A stretch of 64,000 nt of DNA, taken from OMII01 sp947467385. GTDB lineage: Bacteria > Bdellovibrionota_C > UBA2361 > OMII01. The notes under the pieces are model-generated. The model was not told where the DNA came from, did no database searches, and saw only the letters and a list, made by a program, of their open reading frames with translations. The translations under genes and the position numbers were made by a program. The stretch lies in assembly GCA_044360075.1 (NCBI GenBank), contig JBIKLA010000014.1:33076-97075 (forward strand). The letters are read 5' to 3'. Positions 51,413-59,046 of the stretch are shown here, in pieces (positions within the stretch are counted from its first letter, which is position 1; each line of letters starts with the position of its first letter).

Positions 51413-53536
51413 ATGGTAAAGGGGTACCAGGTGCAGGGCCGGATACGATACTCGGATTTCGTGCTCATGGCTTTCGTGGTCGCGATAGCAGCGATGCTTA
51501 TCGTCCCACTTCCGACCCAGCTTCTCGATGTCCTGCTGGTCGTTAACCTCTCCTTCTCAATTCTGCTTCTCCTCGTGGGTCTCTACGTCGCGAATTCCGC
51601 GGCGCTCTTCACGTTCCCGACGATTTTGCTCTTAAGCACCCTGTTTCGCCTTGGACTGAACGTAGCCTCGTCGCGCCTTATCCTGAGCCAGGGGGATGCA
51701 GGTCGGGTCATCGAGTCCTTTGGCACCTTCCTCATCCGTGGGGAGGTGCTGGTTGGAGTCATCATCTTTACGATCGTCACGGTCGTTAACTTTATCGTAA
51801 TCTCAAAGGGCGCAACGCGCGTTTCGGAGGTTGCTGCACGATTCGCCCTCGACGCCCTTCCCGGCAAGCAGATGGTAATCGACAACGACGTCCGATCAGG
51901 GCTGCTCTCCGCCGAAGAGGCTCGCAAAAAGCGCGATGAACTGCGGCGCGAGTCGCAGCTCTATGGCTCGATGGACGGTGCGATGAAGTTCGTGCAGGGT
52001 GACGCCATAGCTGGTCTCTTTATCATCCTCGTGAACATCTGCGGCGGAATCTTCATGGGGATATCCGGGGGGCTTTCCGTTGCAGAGGCTGTGGACCAGT
52101 ACACAGTGCTGACGGTGGGCGATGGGCTCGTGACCCAGATACCAGGCCTCTTGACCTCGATCTGCGCCGGTATCATCGTGACCCGTGTTTCCTCGTCGGA
52201 GTCGTCGAGCCTAGGCTCGGATCTGAGGCAGCAGCTTTTCTCGCAGCCGGCGGCTCTTCTTGTCACGGCGGGCATTTTGCTTCTTTTTTCTCTCCTGCCG
52301 GGAATACCAACACTTCCCTTCCTGGCCGTGTCGGTGGTCGCCGGCCTGTCTGGGCTCTTGCTTCTCAGGAAGCAGCGAGCCAATCCAGAGCTTGCGCATG
52401 CGAACGAGTACGGCGGGATGGTTGGCCTGCCGGCCTCCCAGTCGAGCCGAAGCGACTCGGCGGCGGATGGCGACGATCTGGTTATCGGGCTCGACAGCGC
52501 TGTGCTCTTTAAGTCGTACCGGGCTTCCGTGCCGCGCTACGTGTCGTGGTGGACCGGATTCCGTGGCTCCCTCTACGGAGACGTTGGGCTTCACCTACCG
52601 AATATACGCGTCGAGAGCGACGACCTTGGAGCGTCCTCTTCGTACCGGGTCACGCATGGTGGCATTGAGATGTTCTCGGGGAGGGTTCTGCCTGATGCCC
52701 TTCTCGTCGAGATATCGAGCTCGCAGGCCCCGATTCTTGGGCTCAATGTGCTTGAGCGCGAGGAGCACCCGATCTCTGGGCACCAAGTATTCTGGACGAG
52801 CTATTCTCCCCGAGTAAGGAGGATGCTCGATGCGGCATCAATACGAAGCTATGACTTTTTTGAGTTCGTCGGGCTCAAGATAGCGGGATTCGCTCTGCAG
52901 CACCCCGAGGAGTTCATCTCGGCTACCGATGTGCACTCGCTCTTGCGGCAGGTGGAGAAGCGCCACCCTGGCCTCATCGGAGAGGGTTTCGGGCGGGAGT
53001 TCGTTTCGGTGCCGAAGCTAGCCGAAATCCTGCAGGAGCTGATCCGGCAGGGGCTGAGTGTTCGGGACTTCCGCGCCGTTGCGGAGGGGGTGGCCTCCTT
53101 CTGCTCAGCATCCGGGGTGACGCTCGACAACGAGAATACGGTCGATGCTGCAGCTGTCGTAGATCACATCCGCGCCGCGCGCCGACGACAAGTGCTTCGG
53201 CGCTTTATCGGGGGTGCCCGCGCACTGCGCGTTATCACGGTTTCTGAGGACGTTGAGCAAGCGCTCCAGGAGGCTGAGCTTGAGAGCCGGTCGATAACGC
53301 TGGCGCTTGAGGACGAGGTGTACGACTCAGTTTGTAATGGCCTCCACGCGGTGCTCAAGCCCGCGCTCGATCACGGCGTGTTTCCGGTGGCGATACTGTG
53401 CTCCGACGATGTCAAGCGCAAGGTGCTCTCGCTGACCCGCAGCACCGCCAAGAGGCTGTTCGTCCTTACCTTCGGCGAGCTTGAGCCGGGAATCCCCGTC
53501 GAGCAGGTCGGAATATGGGGCTTGGTATCACGGTAG
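51413..53536 (+). CDS. T3SS export-gate protein of the SctV/FlhA (FHIPEP) family
   Basis: 707 aa, full length. About eight membrane spans lie within residues 15-325. The FHIPEP signature is RVSEVAARFALDALPGKQM (from residue 136), followed by ESQLYGSMDGAMKFVQGDA. The ESQLYG-MDGAMKF form is closer to non-flagellar SctV than to flagellar FlhA, which usually reads EADFYGAMDGASKF. The cytoplasmic C-terminal ring-forming domain (about 370-707) is complete, with VFWTSYSPRVRRML and SVPKLAEILQELIRQGLSVRD. Known homologues form a nonameric ring below the export pore and drive substrate unfolding. No other T3SS gene is present, and it sits within a Tad operon. Confidence 0.93.
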   Translation: MVKGYQVQGRIRYSDFVLMAFVVAIAAMLIVPLPTQLLDVLLVVNLSFSILLLLVGLYVANSAALFTFPTILLLSTLFRLGLNVASSRLILSQGDAGRVIESFGTFLIRGEVLVGVIIFTIVTVVNFIVISKGATRVSEVAARFALDALPGKQMVIDNDVRSGLLSAEEARKKRDELRRESQLYGSMDGAMKFVQGDAIAGLFIILVNICGGIFMGISGGLSVAEAVDQYTVLTVGDGLVTQIPGLLTSICAGIIVTRVSSSESSSLGSDLRQQLFSQPAALLVTAGILLLFSLLPGIPTLPFLAVSVVAGLSGLLLLRKQRANPELAHANEYGGMVGLPASQSSRSDSAADGDDLVIGLDSAVLFKSYRASVPRYVSWWTGFRGSLYGDVGLHLPNIRVESDDLGASSSYRVTHGGIEMFSGRVLPDALLVEISSSQAPILGLNVLEREEHPISGHQVFWTSYSPRVRRMLDAASIRSYDFFEFVGLKIAGFALQHPEEFISATDVHSLLRQVEKRHPGLIGEGFGREFVSVPKLAEILQELIRQGLSVRDFRAVAEGVASFCSASGVTLDNENTVDAAAVVDHIRAARRRQVLRRFIGGARALRVITVSEDVEQALQEAELESRSITLALEDEVYDSVCNGLHAVLKPALDHGVFPVAILCSDDVKRKVLSLTRSTAKRLFVLTFGELEPGIPVEQVGIWGLVSR

Positions 53537-53546
53537 GAGCGAGCGC

Positions 53547-55901
53547 ATGAGTCTGGAGACGACCGAAGGGGAGACCAAGCGCCAGGATTCCCAGGTTCCT
53601 ATAAGGGAAGGCTTTGCGCTGGAGTCCCGCATCACCGCGTCTATTTCCGGGCAGGCCTTCAAGGCGATTGAGAGGCGCAGCCGCCTCTCGCTTGGGCTCT
53701 GGATATCTCGTTGGCCGCTCAGGGAGCCCTACATCGACCAGTTCCTTCGTCGTGCGGCCGATATCGCGCGCGCGGGATCACAGCCATCGCTGCTCTCGTT
53801 CGGGCTCGATGCTGAGGGCTACGGCTGGGCGACCTTCAAGCTCCTTTCGGGGCGAAACATACTGGAAGGCAAGCTTGAGGGGGCCGAGCTTGAGCGGCGC
53901 TGCTTGGGCTGCATTCGTGCTATCGCAGGGCTGCATCGCGCCGGGATGCGATGCGGTGATGTCTCGCTTGATTCGTTCTTTATGACGACAGGCGGGGAGC
54001 CACGCTTTATAGGCGGATTCGGACTGTTGTTACCGCCTGAAGAGGTAGCTGCCCTTCCCGAGGACCCTGAGCTCGCTGAACTGCTGGCGTACCTATCGCC
54101 AGAGCAGCGGCAGGATCGGGGAGAGACCGCGCAAGGGGACGTTTTTTCTCTTGCCATGCTGGCCTATCGGCTTTTCCTGGGACACTCCATCTCGAACTCG
54201 TTCCCCTCATTCGGGAAGGGCAGCGATGTGGCACTGCCCGCCATCCCTGGCGCGCCTGCCTGGATGCGAACGGTAATAGAGCCGATTCTTAGTGGCTCCG
54301 CGCAATGTCGGCCGAAGGATGCCGACGACCTGACGAACTGGATCATTCAGGCCCGCATGGATATGAAGGCTGACGCCGCTGCCGCCACAGGAGGCGAATC
54401 GCGCAGGAGTCCGTCGCTGGCGCGGCAGGCGTCCTCTGTGGTTGCAGTGCCGAGCGGGGCGAAAGGTGCCCCTCGCCGAAATCGCAAGCTGGCGCTGGTT
54501 GCAGCAGTCGGTGCGACGGCCTTGGTCGGGGTGTTCCTCGGCGCATTCGGCCGGTTGCCCTTCTCGGCGGCTCCCTCGGGCACAGATGGTCCGGTGGCCG
54601 GAACGCTCCTCGAGGTGCAGGGCACCCTGCAGCAGAAAGTCGACACACTCTCCCGCTCCGATGATCCGATGGCGCATGAGTCTCTCCTCCGCCTCCTTAA
54701 AGATTGCGATTCGGCGGAGGATCGCCGACTTGTCGTAAACGGGACACTTGCACGAGTGAGGCGACTGGGGCTCATCCGTTCTGCTGACCTCGTGCGGGGG
54801 TGGTTTGCGTCAGACGAGCATAAGGCGCTGACCGATGGTGTTCAGCCGCCGGCTCTCAAGGCCGTCAATCCGTCCCTGGCAGTGTCGTTGCGCGCAGAGA
54901 CCCTCCGAAGGGCATATGACCTCGGACGCTCGCCCACGGCTCAACTTGCGAGCGCGCTTGCCCTCGATGGCGCAGGCTTTGATCCGTTCCGGGAGATCTT
55001 TGTTTCGGCAGCGAAGGATGTTGGCGGCATACCAGATGCGGGCGAGCATTCGACAAAGGCAGCTGTGCTGTCTGTGCCCGCGGTGCGGGCGCTTTATCTG
55101 GGCGACCTTCTCGACGCTGTCCCGCCCCTGTCGGCCGTTGACACTGCGTGGCTTGTGCGGCTTCTCGGTACCCAAGGAGATTCGCAGGTGCGCCGCGTCG
55201 CCGCCCTCGGCCTTCAGAGCGGCACGTACAGTGGGCCGCAGCGGGTGTTCGCGGAGGTGCTCTCCGGAGGCGTGGCTCTCTCGTCGCGTGAGCGGTGGGC
55301 GCTCGTTGCGGCCTTGAGCGGATCGATCTCCCAGGATACCGTGAGCTCACTCGTCGCCTCCTATTATCCAGAGGCCTCAAAGGCGCTGTTGGCGACGATG
55401 TTTTTGTCTCAGAGCCCCGACGTGCGGCTGTCAGCCTTCGATGGCCTTGCGACGAAGCCGATCTCCGATCCGTACCTCCGGGGAGTCATGCAGTTTGTGA
55501 GGGCGAACCGCGCTTCCGAAAGGGCGAACTACCTGCCGATAATGGCATCAATCGGGCTGCAGCCTTACCTTACAGAGCAGGAATTCAATCGAGGTTTTGC
55601 CGGCCTTGCTGAGGGAGCGCAGCCGAAAATAGCCGATTCGCAGTTCATTAACGTCTTGCTCAGCAACGCCCCTCCGCGTGTAGTATTCGAAGTGGTGCGA
55701 ATCCGAGGAAGCTCGCTCGAAGCCGGAGTTCTCCTTGACCTGCTCAGCAGCCCCTATAAGGAGGTTCGCATCGAGGCACTCAACAGGCTTAACGGAATCA
55801 ATGATGCGACAGCAGTCACCTACCTCAGGCAGCGGTACCAGGACGAGACGGATCCGGATGTTCGCCAAAAGTTTCAGGCACTCTTCTTCCCGCAAGGGTG
55901 A
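53547..55901 (+). CDS. membrane-spanning pseudokinase with HEAT-like extracytoplasmic domain
   Basis: 784 aa. Residues 20-285 follow the protein kinase fold: MRCGDVSLDSFF at the HRD loop (Asp138 kept, Lys and Asn lost), IGGFGLLL at DFG (Asp lost, Gly157), AYLSPEQ at APE and GDVFSLAMLAYRLFLG in helix F. No VAIK lysine or Gly-rich loop is visible, so it is almost certainly catalytically dead. A membrane span (about 315-338) leads to about 440 residues of helical, HEAT-like repeats (LLDLLSSPYKEVRIEALNRL). ATG 53547 has AGGAG upstream. It begins ten bases after the SctV stop. Confidence 0.85.
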   Translation: MSLETTEGETKRQDSQVPIREGFALESRITASISGQAFKAIERRSRLSLGLWISRWPLREPYIDQFLRRAADIARAGSQPSLLSFGLDAEGYGWATFKLLSGRNILEGKLEGAELERRCLGCIRAIAGLHRAGMRCGDVSLDSFFMTTGGEPRFIGGFGLLLPPEEVAALPEDPELAELLAYLSPEQRQDRGETAQGDVFSLAMLAYRLFLGHSISNSFPSFGKGSDVALPAIPGAPAWMRTVIEPILSGSAQCRPKDADDLTNWIIQARMDMKADAAAATGGESRRSPSLARQASSVVAVPSGAKGAPRRNRKLALVAAVGATALVGVFLGAFGRLPFSAAPSGTDGPVAGTLLEVQGTLQQKVDTLSRSDDPMAHESLLRLLKDCDSAEDRRLVVNGTLARVRRLGLIRSADLVRGWFASDEHKALTDGVQPPALKAVNPSLAVSLRAETLRRAYDLGRSPTAQLASALALDGAGFDPFREIFVSAAKDVGGIPDAGEHSTKAAVLSVPAVRALYLGDLLDAVPPLSAVDTAWLVRLLGTQGDSQVRRVAALGLQSGTYSGPQRVFAEVLSGGVALSSRERWALVAALSGSISQDTVSSLVASYYPEASKALLATMFLSQSPDVRLSAFDGLATKPISDPYLRGVMQFVRANRASERANYLPIMASIGLQPYLTEQEFNRGFAGLAEGAQPKIADSQFINVLLSNAPPRVVFEVVRIRGSSLEAGVLLDLLSSPYKEVRIEALNRLNGINDATAVTYLRQRYQDETDPDVRQKFQALFFPQG

Positions 55902-56460
55902 GCTGGCATCCGAGGCGTCGGCGGCGCGGCCGCGACAATTCCCCCTCTTTGTTTCAATCTTGTGGGCACTGGCGCTGGCTACGGTGACAGGGTGCTCTTC
56001 GCTGCCTCCGGGGGCCCAAGAGCTTATCGGACAGCCGGTGCCGGAGGCGCGGCTTATGCTCTTGAGCGGCGATGATGTCGCAATTCGCCCGGATGACGGC
56101 AAGATCAAGGTCATACTTTTTTGGGCAACCTGGTGCCGGTACTCAAGGAGCGCCATCGAGGATTTTGAGGCGCTTGCTCGCGAGTACCGCGATCGCAGGG
56201 ACGTGAACTTTTATGCGGCGAGCCTTGACCGCAATGAGGACCTTCCTGTTTTGGAGAGCAGAATTCGGGAGCAGGAACTGCACACCGTTCAGCATGTGTT
56301 TTCAGGAAATGACATTCAGGACGAGGCCTTCATCAGCGTGCGCGGTTCAACCATTCCGTATGCCGTGGTTATCGGGCCTGACGGAAAGGTTACGTTCTTG
56401 GGGGTAGGGGTGTCTGGCCTAGAGAGCTACCTGCATGAGGCTCTAAGTCCGCGGGGATAG
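55858..56460 (+). CDS. TlpA-like thioredoxin-fold lipoprotein with CxxS active site
   Basis: 200 aa. Lipobox VTGC (Cys46) after a long N-region; thioredoxin fold with VILFWATWCRYS, the second active-site Cys replaced by Ser96, then FYAASLDRNEDLP and the cis-Pro region GSTIPYAVVIGPDGKV. A CxxS site favours isomerase or thiol-binding activity over dithiol oxidation. ATG 55858 overlaps the pseudokinase end by 44 bases; it has no strong ribosome binding site, consistent with coupled translation. Probably the last gene of the operon, acting outside the inner membrane. Confidence 0.8.
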   Translation: MFAKSFRHSSSRKGELASEASAARPRQFPLFVSILWALALATVTGCSSLPPGAQELIGQPVPEARLMLLSGDDVAIRPDDGKIKVILFWATWCRYSRSAIEDFEALAREYRDRRDVNFYAASLDRNEDLPVLESRIREQELHTVQHVFSGNDIQDEAFISVRGSTIPYAVVIGPDGKVTFLGVGVSGLESYLHEALSPRG

Positions 56461-56485
56461 CTGACCCGGCTGACGATCTGAACAA

Positions 56486-56567
56486 TGCGGAAGGGGGGAC
56501 TTGAACCCCCAAGCCTTTCGGCACCAGATCCTAAGTCTGGCGTGTCTGCCAATTCCACCACCCCCGC
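56486..56567 (-). tRNA. tRNA-Leu (anticodon UAG)
   Basis: On the minus strand, acceptor GCGGGGG pairs with CTTCCGC, followed by discriminator A. The anticodon arm CCAGA-CTTAGGA-TCTGG gives anticodon TAG. A long variable arm (TGCCGAAAGGCT) and T-loop TTCAAGT are as expected. CCA is not encoded. Confidence 0.95.
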
Positions 56568-56909
56568 GCAGGGCGACTAATAAAGCCTGTTGTAACGAGC
56601 AGTTGGCCCCTCACGTGCAGGTGGCGGAGCCCACGGCGGCGCTCCTGCCTTGGCTTTATAAACCGTCGGAGAGCATATATAATCGCCACAGTGGTTGCAA
56701 TCATGACTGCAGCCTCAGTAAGTTAGGTTAATGGGTTACGTGCCTCCTCTGCATCCAGTGTAGGGAGGTTTTGGGCTCCCCGCCGCCGCAATCGTGTGCG
56801 CGGCTCCTGCGGGCCCGGAGACCCCTGAAACATTGTATGGCCGAGGAGGGGGACCAGCAGAGAGCTGCGAGCCTGCCTTGTGCCTTCAGGAAGTGGAGAC
56901 GAAAAAGAG
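56568..56909. other. gap upstream of tig
   Basis: 342 bases between the minus-strand tRNA-Leu and the trigger factor gene. It contains the promoter listed at 56655-56683; the rest would be about 220 bases of tig leader, in which no riboswitch or reading frame is recognised. Confidence 0.5.
56655..56683 (+). promoter_or_regulatory. sigma70-type promoter upstream of tig
   Basis: A perfect -10 TATAAT (56678-56683) is preceded by TTTATA (56655-56660) with an exact 17-base spacer. It points toward tig, whose start codon is about 220 bases downstream. Confidence 0.6.
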
Positions 56910-58244
56910 ATGGATTTTCAAAGTTCAATCCAGGATATCGACGAGATAACCAAGCAGATTTCGGTGACGGTTCCCAAAGAGCGCGTCGAGAAGGAGTACG
57001 AATCTTCTGTTGTGCAGGTGGGGCGATCGGCCAAGGTAAATGGCTTCCGCCAGGGAAAGGTGCCGCGCCACATGGTCGAGAAGCTCATGGGCGACCGCAT
57101 CCGCTTCGATGTCACCAACCGGCTCATCAATGAGGCGCTTCGGGGTGCCTTCGAGCAGCACAAGCTTGAGGTTGTTGGGCAGCCCGAGATCGACCTCAAG
57201 GAGATCGAGCCGGCACAAGCGCTCGAATTTACCGCAAAGGTTGAGCTTTATCCCCAGCCCAGCGTCTCAAACTACCTCAACCGCAAGGTGTCCGTCGTCA
57301 AGCGTGAGGTGACTGACAAGGATGTCGAGGCGTCCCTCGACCGCCTGCGCGAGTCTAAGGCCGAGCTGAAGCCGATCGAGGACCGCAAGGAGTCCGAGAA
57401 GGGTGATGTCGTCGCCCTCTCTGTGTCAATCAAGGTGGGTGACGGCGAGTTTTCTCGTGGCGAGCCGTTCGTTGATGAGCTCGGCTCGGGCCGGCTGTCG
57501 GCGGACGTTGAGGAGCAGTTTGTCGGCGTCGCAGTGAATGACACTAAGGAGGTGACCATCTCCGCTGGCGAAGATCACCCAAACCCAGAGTTTCGTGGCA
57601 AGAGCGTTACGTACCGCGGAACCCTCCACGGCATCTTCTCCAAGACCCTTGCGACCATCGACGATGAGTTCGTTAAGACGCTGGGCCTTGGAGTTGAGTC
57701 TGTCGCGGCCCTCAAGGAAAAGGCTCGCGAGCAGCTCGTCAAGCAGGCGGAAGAGGAAATGAAATCAGAGTCGCAGGGAGCGCTTCTCGACATGCTGGCC
57801 AAGGACAACGCCTTCAAGGTCCCGGCAGCAATGGTAGACGACGAGATTCGAGGAATTGTAGCCCGTTACGGCTTTGCTGGTAAGGGAGCCAACCCTGAAG
57901 CCATAGACGTAACCCCCTTCCGGGCCCAATTTTCGGATTTTGCTTTGAATAGGATCCGTTGTGCGATTATCATCGACCGCATCGGCTCGGCGGAGGATAT
58001 CAAGGTTGAGGAGACTGATCGGGAGCAGATGATTCAGCGCGTGGCTGAGCAGAATGGCTCCACGGTTGAGGCAACCAGGAAGAATCTGCTCGACAAGTCG
58101 AGAATTATGTCGTTCCTTCTTGAGGTGCGGCGCTCAAAGATTCTTGACTATCTGATGAGCAAGACGACGGTTGAGTACGCCGACGCGCCTGTCAAGGAAG
58201 GCGAGGACAAGGCTGAGCCGAAGAAGCGCAGCGCGGAGAAGTAG
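56910..58244 (+). CDS. tig: trigger factor, ribosome-bound chaperone/prolyl isomerase
   Basis: 444 aa. The ribosome-binding signature GFRQGKVP (residues 45-52) is in the N-terminal domain. A PPIase (FKBP-like) domain follows (about residues 155-240), and the C-terminal chaperone arms end in an acidic/basic tail (AEPKKRSAEK). It folds nascent chains at the tunnel exit. ATG 56910 is the family start; a GTG at 56880 is less likely. First of the tig-clpP-clpX-lon series. Confidence 0.96.
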   Translation: MDFQSSIQDIDEITKQISVTVPKERVEKEYESSVVQVGRSAKVNGFRQGKVPRHMVEKLMGDRIRFDVTNRLINEALRGAFEQHKLEVVGQPEIDLKEIEPAQALEFTAKVELYPQPSVSNYLNRKVSVVKREVTDKDVEASLDRLRESKAELKPIEDRKESEKGDVVALSVSIKVGDGEFSRGEPFVDELGSGRLSADVEEQFVGVAVNDTKEVTISAGEDHPNPEFRGKSVTYRGTLHGIFSKTLATIDDEFVKTLGLGVESVAALKEKAREQLVKQAEEEMKSESQGALLDMLAKDNAFKVPAAMVDDEIRGIVARYGFAGKGANPEAIDVTPFRAQFSDFALNRIRCAIIIDRIGSAEDIKVEETDREQMIQRVAEQNGSTVEATRKNLLDKSRIMSFLLEVRRSKILDYLMSKTTVEYADAPVKEGEDKAEPKKRSAEK

Positions 58245-58269
58245 CGCAACTCGAAGAAGTCGGGCGCTC

Positions 58270-58301
58270 GGGATTCAGCCGACCTCAAGTCGGTTGAACC
58301 C
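58270..58301 (+). terminator. stem-loop in the tig-clpP spacer
   Basis: GGG (58270-58272), TTCA and CCGAC pair with GTCGG, TGAA and CCC (58299-58301) around the loop CTCAA, with one mismatch and one G-T pair. No T run follows, so it is more likely an attenuator or mRNA-processing element between tig and clpP than a full terminator. A CTTGAA just downstream resembles a heat-shock -35 but has no matching -10. Confidence 0.4.
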
Positions 58302-58429
58302 AGCCGCCCAGTTCTTCGGGGGCAATTACATCCGTTGCTTGAAGTTAACGGGTTTTGGTACGGTCTACCCAGTAGAGCGGCCGGTTGTACAACAGCAGCG
58401 TGGCGCAAAGACTGTTCCAGGGGATTTTC

Positions 58430-59026
58430 ATGACCTACATTCCTTTCGTAATCGAGCAAACGGGGCGTGGTGAGCGCTCATATGATATTTACTCGCGCCT
58501 TCTCAAGGAGCGCATAATCTTCCTCGGAACTGACGTTAACGACGTTGTTGCGAACCTGATCATCGCGCAGTTTCTGTTCCTGGAAAGCGAAGACCCAGAG
58601 AAGGACATCTTCCTCTATATCAACAGCCCAGGGGGCGTAGTGACAGCCGGCATGGCGATATACGACACCATGCAGTACATCCGCCCGGATGTGTGCACCG
58701 TGTGCGTCGGCCAGGCGGCAAGCATGGGAGCGGTCCTCCTTGCAGGAGGAGCGAAGGGAAAGCGGTCGGCGCTTCCGCACTCAAGAATCATGATCCATCA
58801 GCCGCTCGGCGGCTTTAGCGGCCAGGCATCGGACGTGGAGATTCACGCCAGGGAGATGCTGCGCGTGAAGCATGAGCTCACCGAGATCCTTGCACACCAC
58901 ACGGGCAAGTCAATGAAGCAGGTGGTAGAGGACTCGGACCGCGATTTCTTCATGACATCGGCGCAGGCAAAGGAGTACGGAGTTATCGACGACGTATTCG
59001 AGCGGCGCCACAGTGAGGGCAAGTAG
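58430..59026 (+). CDS. clpP: ATP-dependent Clp protease proteolytic subunit
   Basis: 198 aa Ser protease that assembles into the ClpP barrel. The catalytic triad is complete: Ser98 (GQAASMGA), His123 (MIHQPLGG) and Asp172 (DSDRDFFM). The N-terminus IPFVIEQTGRGERSYDIYSR is the standard axial-loop region. ATG 58430, with CAGGGGA upstream, is the conserved start. It works with the adjacent ClpX, whose gene starts 20 bases later. Confidence 0.97.
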   Translation: MTYIPFVIEQTGRGERSYDIYSRLLKERIIFLGTDVNDVVANLIIAQFLFLESEDPEKDIFLYINSPGGVVTAGMAIYDTMQYIRPDVCTVCVGQAASMGAVLLAGGAKGKRSALPHSRIMIHQPLGGFSGQASDVEIHAREMLRVKHELTEILAHHTGKSMKQVVEDSDRDFFMTSAQAKEYGVIDDVFERRHSEGK

Positions 59027-59046
59027 CGTAGGAGGATGAGGGCTGT

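Noticed and set aside
51413..53536. Flagellar FlhA as the identity of the export-gate gene
   Set aside because: The signature region (ESQLYGSMDGAMKF) matches non-flagellar SctV better, and no flagellar genes lie near; kept as SctV/FlhA family without a gene symbol.
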